This document shows positions 58,779 to 64,000 of a stretch of DNA of 64,000 nucleotides, in pieces (the stretch's first letter is position 1; every line of letters starts with the position of its first letter). The notes below the pieces were generated by a model. The model ran no database searches. It was not told where the DNA came from and saw only the letters and a list, made by a program, of their open reading frames with translations. The position numbers and the translations under genes were made by a program. The DNA comes from Membranipora membranacea (Eukaryota > Bryozoa > Gymnolaemata > Cheilostomatida > Membraniporidae). The stretch is taken from assembly GCA_914767715.1 (NCBI GenBank), contig OU612075.1, positions 20,026,001-20,090,000 on the forward strand, read 5' to 3'.

Positions 58779-60440
58779 GTAATTACTGTTTCATCTATTA
58801 TCATAATTACTCAGTTAAAATGCTGCGCTATAATGTGGTTGGGGGGGAGGGAAACACCTTTGCGAAGGCAACGAGACAAGGATAGGTCCTAAGGCTATTT
58901 GAGGGCTTGAGGGCACAGTCTCGACCCATATTGCTTATGGTGTACTGTTGGCTGACAGCAACTAATTAAGAAAGAACATTGCCATCAGCTATCAATCAGT
59001 ATCAAAGCGTCAGGTTAATCAACATACAACATTAATTTAATATCTAGTGAATCTGTGCAGGTTTGCACCACGCCATTGTTCAAAACCGCCTCTTACTAGC
59101 GTCAGTCGCAGCACAGGTTTCAATAACGGAATGTCACTTCCTGCAGCCAACGCAACGTAACTAAATAGGCTGCTGGTAACATAGGAAGTTGGCCATTTGG
59201 TATTTTACACCTATTTACACATATATTGGAAATATACGCAAGAGACAAAAAAAATTTGAGGCTGTAACACGTTGTTTTCTATTTCTATCATCTCAATTAT
59301 CTGTCCTGCGTCATAAACACGTTCTAACAACATTGCAGATTGTGACAGTCAGCAATTGATGCTGAGCATTCAGCGATTTTACCAATATATTGCCATACAT
59401 CCTACTGAGATTAGTGTTGTAAACTGACAAAGAAAAATAGTACATCAAATTCTTGTCATTTCTGTGCTAAAACGATTATGAATTACCATAAAGCACTTTA
59501 AGACTGCATGAGTACTGTACATTTGTTGCACCAGTCCATGACCAAGACAATATTTTATGACTAAATGAAACCATAATATAATGTTTTATCGACTATGTGG
59601 AATATCTGTATTTTACCAGAAACAATACGATTTGACGCACTAATTCTTACACGTGACTGACTTTATATAGTGCATACTTTTCTCTGACCAGTTAGGCAAC
59701 TATGTCTAATGAAAAATTTGCGCCTCTTACCAACACCTCTGTCAACATCAAGGGAAAATTAGCGACCTTATAAGTGAGATCAAGGTGTAATGTAGTTTCC
59801 CAGGGTTCCCAGGGTCTCCAGCTGCCAGACAATGACAATTTCTAGGTTGATTGACAAGGGAAGAATAACATCTCATCCAATAGTGACTAGGAGAGCCTGG
59901 TTCTGTTGTCATACAAACATGACATGATTAACCTGGATGGCTTTGTGGGGTATGGAGTAATTTAGCACCCAGCTCACCCACTTGCCTGCAGTTGAGATGA
60001 AGAGGTTCAGGAACTCACATCTAGGTAATAATTACGCAACAGCACGGTATCCATTAGCGCTGTAATCTAAACTCAAAATAATTGAAATACTTCTCAGCCG
60101 ACCTTGAACGGTTCCGCAATAGCCAGTAGGCTTTAATGAAATATTTGCTTGATTGTTGAGGAAAAATACAAATACACAGGATTTCCTTGAGAACTCTACC
60201 ACATTTTTTCCATTAAAAAACTCAGAGTTAGACTTGTCATATTGTGCATACCTTTCCGCATTCTTATTGTTAGTACTCCTGAAGTCAAATAAAACACGAA
60301 GCAGAGCGTATACCAGACGTTTTATTGTGTTTTGCAGGAATTTATTTCTAACAATGAAAAAGAAAGCAGTTCTATTTGGCAGAGTTTATCCATTACTGTT
60401 CTGTAGAAACTTGAGTGTCTGGTTAACAGCAATCTTCAAC

Positions 60441-60458
60441 CAGGGAGAATTCTCCCTG
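60441..60458. other. 18-bp perfect palindrome
   Basis: CAGGGAGAATTCTCCCTG, within sequence (about 60150-60500) that block A copy 1 lacks. No function is evident. Confidence 0.6.
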
Positions 60459-60703
60459 CTTCAACAGAGTTGAATTTTATATCCGTTTAACTTGTTTGTG
60501 ATTAAGGTTTTGCAATTTTATCAATCAAACTTGATATTATTGTGTCATTGATATTCAATCAGCATTCCAATAAAATGACTGTTAGTTTGAACTAAGAGTT
60601 CAATTATCATGAGTCATTTACAAACTTTTCACTGCCTCCAAGATTGAAATTCTTTGGACCCTATTATAATCATAACCAAATTATTATTATTGATTGATGT
60701 GCA

Positions 60704-60751
60704 GGAATGCAACTCAAATCTGACAGTGATAATCATAAATACCTGTTTCTG
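60704..60751 (+). other. possible terminal exon, copy 2
   Basis: Counterpart of 4358-4405. The acceptor GATTGATGTGCAG and the 15-codon frame to a TGA are kept, with changes at two residues. Confidence 0.2.
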
Positions 60752-60988
60752 AAATCCAGGAATGCAAAGGAAATATCTTTAATTTGTTTTAGACAGAAAA
60801 TATTCCAACATATTACTCTTTGTTTTATTGAGAAACTAGAGTAAGATGCACGGGAAAACGCTCAATAACACAACAACACAGCCATGCAATTTTATATCCA
60901 AAACAATAAATAGCCTACATGATTTTAAGTCCAGTCATCCAAACTGTAATACAGCTTTTATGAAAAAAAATTGCTGCAGGTAAAAATT

Positions 60989-61468
60989 CTACTCTTCATC
61001 ACTTTCCTGTAATACTGCCATCAGCGGAGTTCTACGAATAGCTGGTGAGCCGATAGAATTCTTTTCTGGCAGGTCTGGTGACAAGACTTCTAACCATGAG
61101 CCAACATTTGAGGATGGGATCAATATCAGTGACTGTCCATCAATGTCTTTGCTCGGAGTTATCCGTATGGAGTTGTCCCCATCTAGAGCGACGTGGGTGT
61201 GTTTGAGGCTGACGTATTTTTGCTTAGTGTTCAGCGATGACTTTGAGCTTAGTAATATAAAGTGATCTAGTCCGTTGTTGTAGACTTTAGCGCAGACGGT
61301 GACCCTTCGCTTTCCTTCAGTTTTGATCGATAGAATTCCAGTTTTCTTCAAGTGATTGTCAGAAGCTTGGAAGTTGACCTTTTTCTCTTGCTGCTGTTCA
61401 TAGTATTGTTTCATCGTAGGAATGCGGGGGTGTACTGGAAGACCCTCGTTGTGAATTGATGGCGCCAT
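60989..61468 (-). CDS. PH-like small protein family, member A2 (159 aa)
   Basis: Intact twin of the gene at 4634-5113. The same 159-residue length, HPRIPTMKQYYEQ at 13-25, RRVTVCAKVYNNG, DHFILLSSKSS, KYVSLKHTHVALDGDN, IRITP, Trp at 125 in VGSWLEVLSPD and LQESDEE at the end. Differences from A1 are scattered, several of them conservative (for example KTEG for QTEG, PSKDI for PNKDI). The frame is kept while flanking DNA has acquired indels, which suggests that both copies are under selection. ATG at 61466-61468 lies two bases after the acceptor TTATTACAG. Function unknown; a PH-like fold is inferred. Confidence 0.85.
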   Translation of the reverse strand: MAPSIHNEGLPVHPRIPTMKQYYEQQQEKKVNFQASDNHLKKTGILSIKTEGKRRVTVCAKVYNNGLDHFILLSSKSSLNTKQKYVSLKHTHVALDGDNSIRITPSKDIDGQSLILIPSSNVGSWLEVLSPDLPEKNSIGSPAIRRTPLMAVLQESDEE

Positions 61469-61470
61469 AC

Positions 61471-62007
61471 CTGTAATAAAGAAAGTGTTTTTTATTCAAC
61501 ATCTTCTTTAGTTGAAGTATTACAGATGTATTAGACAATTGCTCAGACTTTTGCTTTGAGAAGAGCTGTATAAGTAGGGCGGGAGGACCTCTGATCTGGT
61601 CAGTGGTGTGTTTGACCTTTACTTTGAGACTCAATGTACACTTTACCATATATCAAGTGCCCAGATCACAACAAGTAAGCATATCAGAAATTTGATGAAG
61701 GTCCAAAACGATTCTAAACCTCATTGATACTAAAATGATGGCATGTAAGTAAAAGCTTACCGTATATGTTTATAAAAGAGAGTTGCTGTAGGACCTCTTG
61801 GACCGCTTCTCCTTGCAATATCAGTATGCTAATATGGACAAGCCGGTCTGCCTGGTGGGTCTGCTTGATGTTTGGTGATAGAGATGTTGCCTGATCGATG
61901 ATTTGCACTGGAATGAAGTTTAGTAGTAATTGTTACATATTTATATCAGGCGACTATATATCATCATCTCATGACAGTTAACGATTTATCACCGAGATAA
62001 TAGCCTC
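61471..62007 (-). promoter_or_regulatory. intron, untranslated exon and promoter of A2
   Basis: Intron 61471-61760 (donor TACG|GTAAG at 61761). TATA-like TGATATAAAT at 61939-61948, GAGATAATAGCCTC (plus letters) at 61994-62007. Same spacing as upstream of A1. Confidence 0.55.
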
Positions 62008-64000
62008 ATATCTGTTATCTCATAAGGGTGGGCACTACATATCCCCAAACTAGTCTCAATCGCATGCAGAAGTTGAATTGGCAAAATGTAAACAAGGTCG
62101 TAAGATCTTTGTGAAATGGAATAAGTATGTTTTGAAGAATGTAAAACCCAAATACAAAACAAGTAAATACATATTGGTGTTGAATTCCATCTGATATATG
62201 ACAAAAGGACCTGATGAATGTTGCAAGACAAGGTCTCTGTCTTGTTCCTTATAAAGCAACAATAGATGAATAGATTTATCATCGTTTGCAATTTCCTGTT
62301 TATCCTAGCAGGTGAACCATTAGAATTTAACACGAGATGTTTTGTATTGTCTGTCTTGACTAATCTATAAATATCCAATAATTCAATAATCATTGGAACT
62401 TTGAGCGAGTTACTTGTATCGTTTCAAAACAAGCTGCAATTGTGCAGCTTAAAGGGGGTGGTGGGGGAGGATTTTCTATCACTGGTCAAGTTACCAAATT
62501 GACAGATCTAAGCATACATAGCATAAAACATCATAATATTATCATCTCAGCAAAAAAACGACATTGAAATCATCAGGTTCATATATAATATGTAATAACA
62601 AGATGAGCTTAGGATTAATGGGATCAAGACTACCAGTTACGTAAACATTCTCTTTTGTTAAAAGAAAATCTGATGATTAAAATACCATAAGCTGATTTTC
62701 CAACATCATTATTATAATTGATAAATTATCATCACTATGAACTGTGTTAATGACATAGATGACGCATAGGAATGTTGTCGCAACATGGTACTAAAAAGAA
62801 ATTCCCCACATTTTTTGTTATAATTCCGTGGGATTAAGTAGGAGAGAGCCGCAACTCTGACCACCCAATTGCCATTTAGCTAGCTTTGCCAAATTTTATA
62901 CCCATCACTGATTCATTGAGAATTTCTGAAACCGAATCTTAGCTGGCTATTTCTATATTTATACTTGCTAAGATTAAACAGCAGAAAACTACATCAGCCA
63001 TTACTGATCAAAATAAAAAAAGGCCAAGTGAGAAATAAGTTAGTTGAGATGAGGATTGACCTGCTAATTGTGTATCTGGTCTAGGTCAGGTCTTCATGGG
63101 GCAGTCCCATCTCACATGCGAACCCCAACAACGAGCAAAATATTCAGTCGAACTCAAAATCCCTGAATTTCTCATCATACATCATCCTATCTGCAGGAAT
63201 TTCTAATAGACTCTGTTAGCTTGAAACATCATCCGAATCTCAGCAAGCCGTGCCAAATACCATGAAATCCCTGAAAACTCACCATTCAGTACACAGACTT
63301 CATCTGTTTGTGTGTCACTATCCCAACTGTCACATGATTATAGCGTGATGTTCAAGCACAACACCATTCATTCCACACTCATGCCATACCAACATGTGAC
63401 AACGACAACAACAAGTGTCCCCTTTGACAGAGTTTTAGTCATCTGTCAGGTTTTTGGGAAATCCTAAATGATGCATGATGACAACATAATGTGTCATCGC
63501 ACTGGTATAATAATTGTAAATCTTATAATCGGGTTGGTTGGACCTTGCAATGCAAAATATAAACTGGTTAATAGTTGGAATGTTGCTACGATACTTTTAG
63601 TCCTTTCTAGTGCCATCTTGTTGCAAAAACTTGAAGCAGCACAGAGAAGTGAGAGATTAGTCTATCAGTACCCTATCTTATTCTGGCATTGAAAGAGTAT
63701 ATGCTCGTAGTCTTTTACTTCATATTGACAGAGCATCCATTTATTGTGCGTAGCTGTTTGATTGAAATTTAAGAAATATTCCATGCTAGATCTGATCTAA
63801 ATGTTGTGACCAATAGTGATCACTAGGAGGGGTTTGTTCCTCAACCATCTCACAGTTGGTCCTCCTTATCAACTGTCTTTTTGATGCAGCAATGTTTAAT
63901 ATATCATTAACTAAAGTGATTGCTAATGTTATGTACCCTGAGACACCAGGAGAATTAGCAAACATCTGATTTATCACACTAATAATTTGCTTGTTGTGTA
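62008..64000. other. block A copy 2 right part, no gene
   Basis: Non-coding, matching 5660-7930 and the pieces at 10320-10720 and 12520-13435. The frames 61989-62393 and 63468-63692 are not preserved in copy 1. Confidence 0.5.

Larger units (their letters stand above)
56792..64000 (+). repeat. block A, copy 2 (runs off the window)
   Basis: Direct copy of 248-7930, about 56.5 kb away. It carries the intact gene 60989-61468, the exon-like segments 58704-58778 and 60704-60751, and single-unit CTATCAGTACCC at 63662 in place of the 17-bp array. Similarity still holds at the last base of the window. Confidence 0.85.

Overview
The window is AT-rich eukaryotic DNA from a multicellular animal. Genes are sparse, have introns (strong GT/AG sites, polypyrimidine tracts) and TATA-box promoters, and include relics of a caspase and of ankyrin-repeat genes. 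I infer an early-branching marine invertebrate, most likely a demosponge, from the sparse intron-containing genes, the ankyrin and caspase relics and the dense MITEs. The species is not proven. No bacterial operons, rRNA, convincing tRNA or CRISPR are present.

Layout. (1) 248-7930 is block A, repeated in the same orientation at 56792-64000. Each copy carries one intact member of a small minus-strand gene family (4634-5113 and 60989-61468). (2) 7.9-13.5 kb is a patchwork of rearranged block A pieces, including a direct copy, an inverted copy and a diverged inverted duplication. (3) 13562-32778 is a tandem pair of 9-10 kb units. Each begins with a ~1.7 kb array of a 25-bp minisatellite and carries one B-type member of the same family (20950-21422 frameshifted, 30081-30545 intact). 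A third, older and more diverged unit without the minisatellite lies at 34840-44400 with another intact member (40976-41449). (4) 44401-55478 is a graveyard of minus-strand immune or apoptosis-type genes: two long and two short ankyrin-family copies, all broken, and a caspase gene split by a LINE-type retrotransposon. A weak plus-strand two-exon gene candidate may share a divergent promoter at 45.3 kb.

The five-copy family is the only clearly live coding content. All copies share the same plan: TATA box, short untranslated first exon, intron, and the whole 154-159 aa protein in exon 2. The protein has a beta-rich core, a C-terminal helix with a fixed Trp, and an acidic LQESDEE tail; a PH-like fold is possible but unproven.

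Comparing duplicates gives precise insertion calls: a 1363-bp near-perfect palindrome with a TTAA target duplication (38523-39885), a 1651-bp element with ~400-bp terminal inverted repeats and a CAG target duplication (18018-19668), and a 316-bp MITE with an internal 19-bp perfect hairpin (1590-1905).
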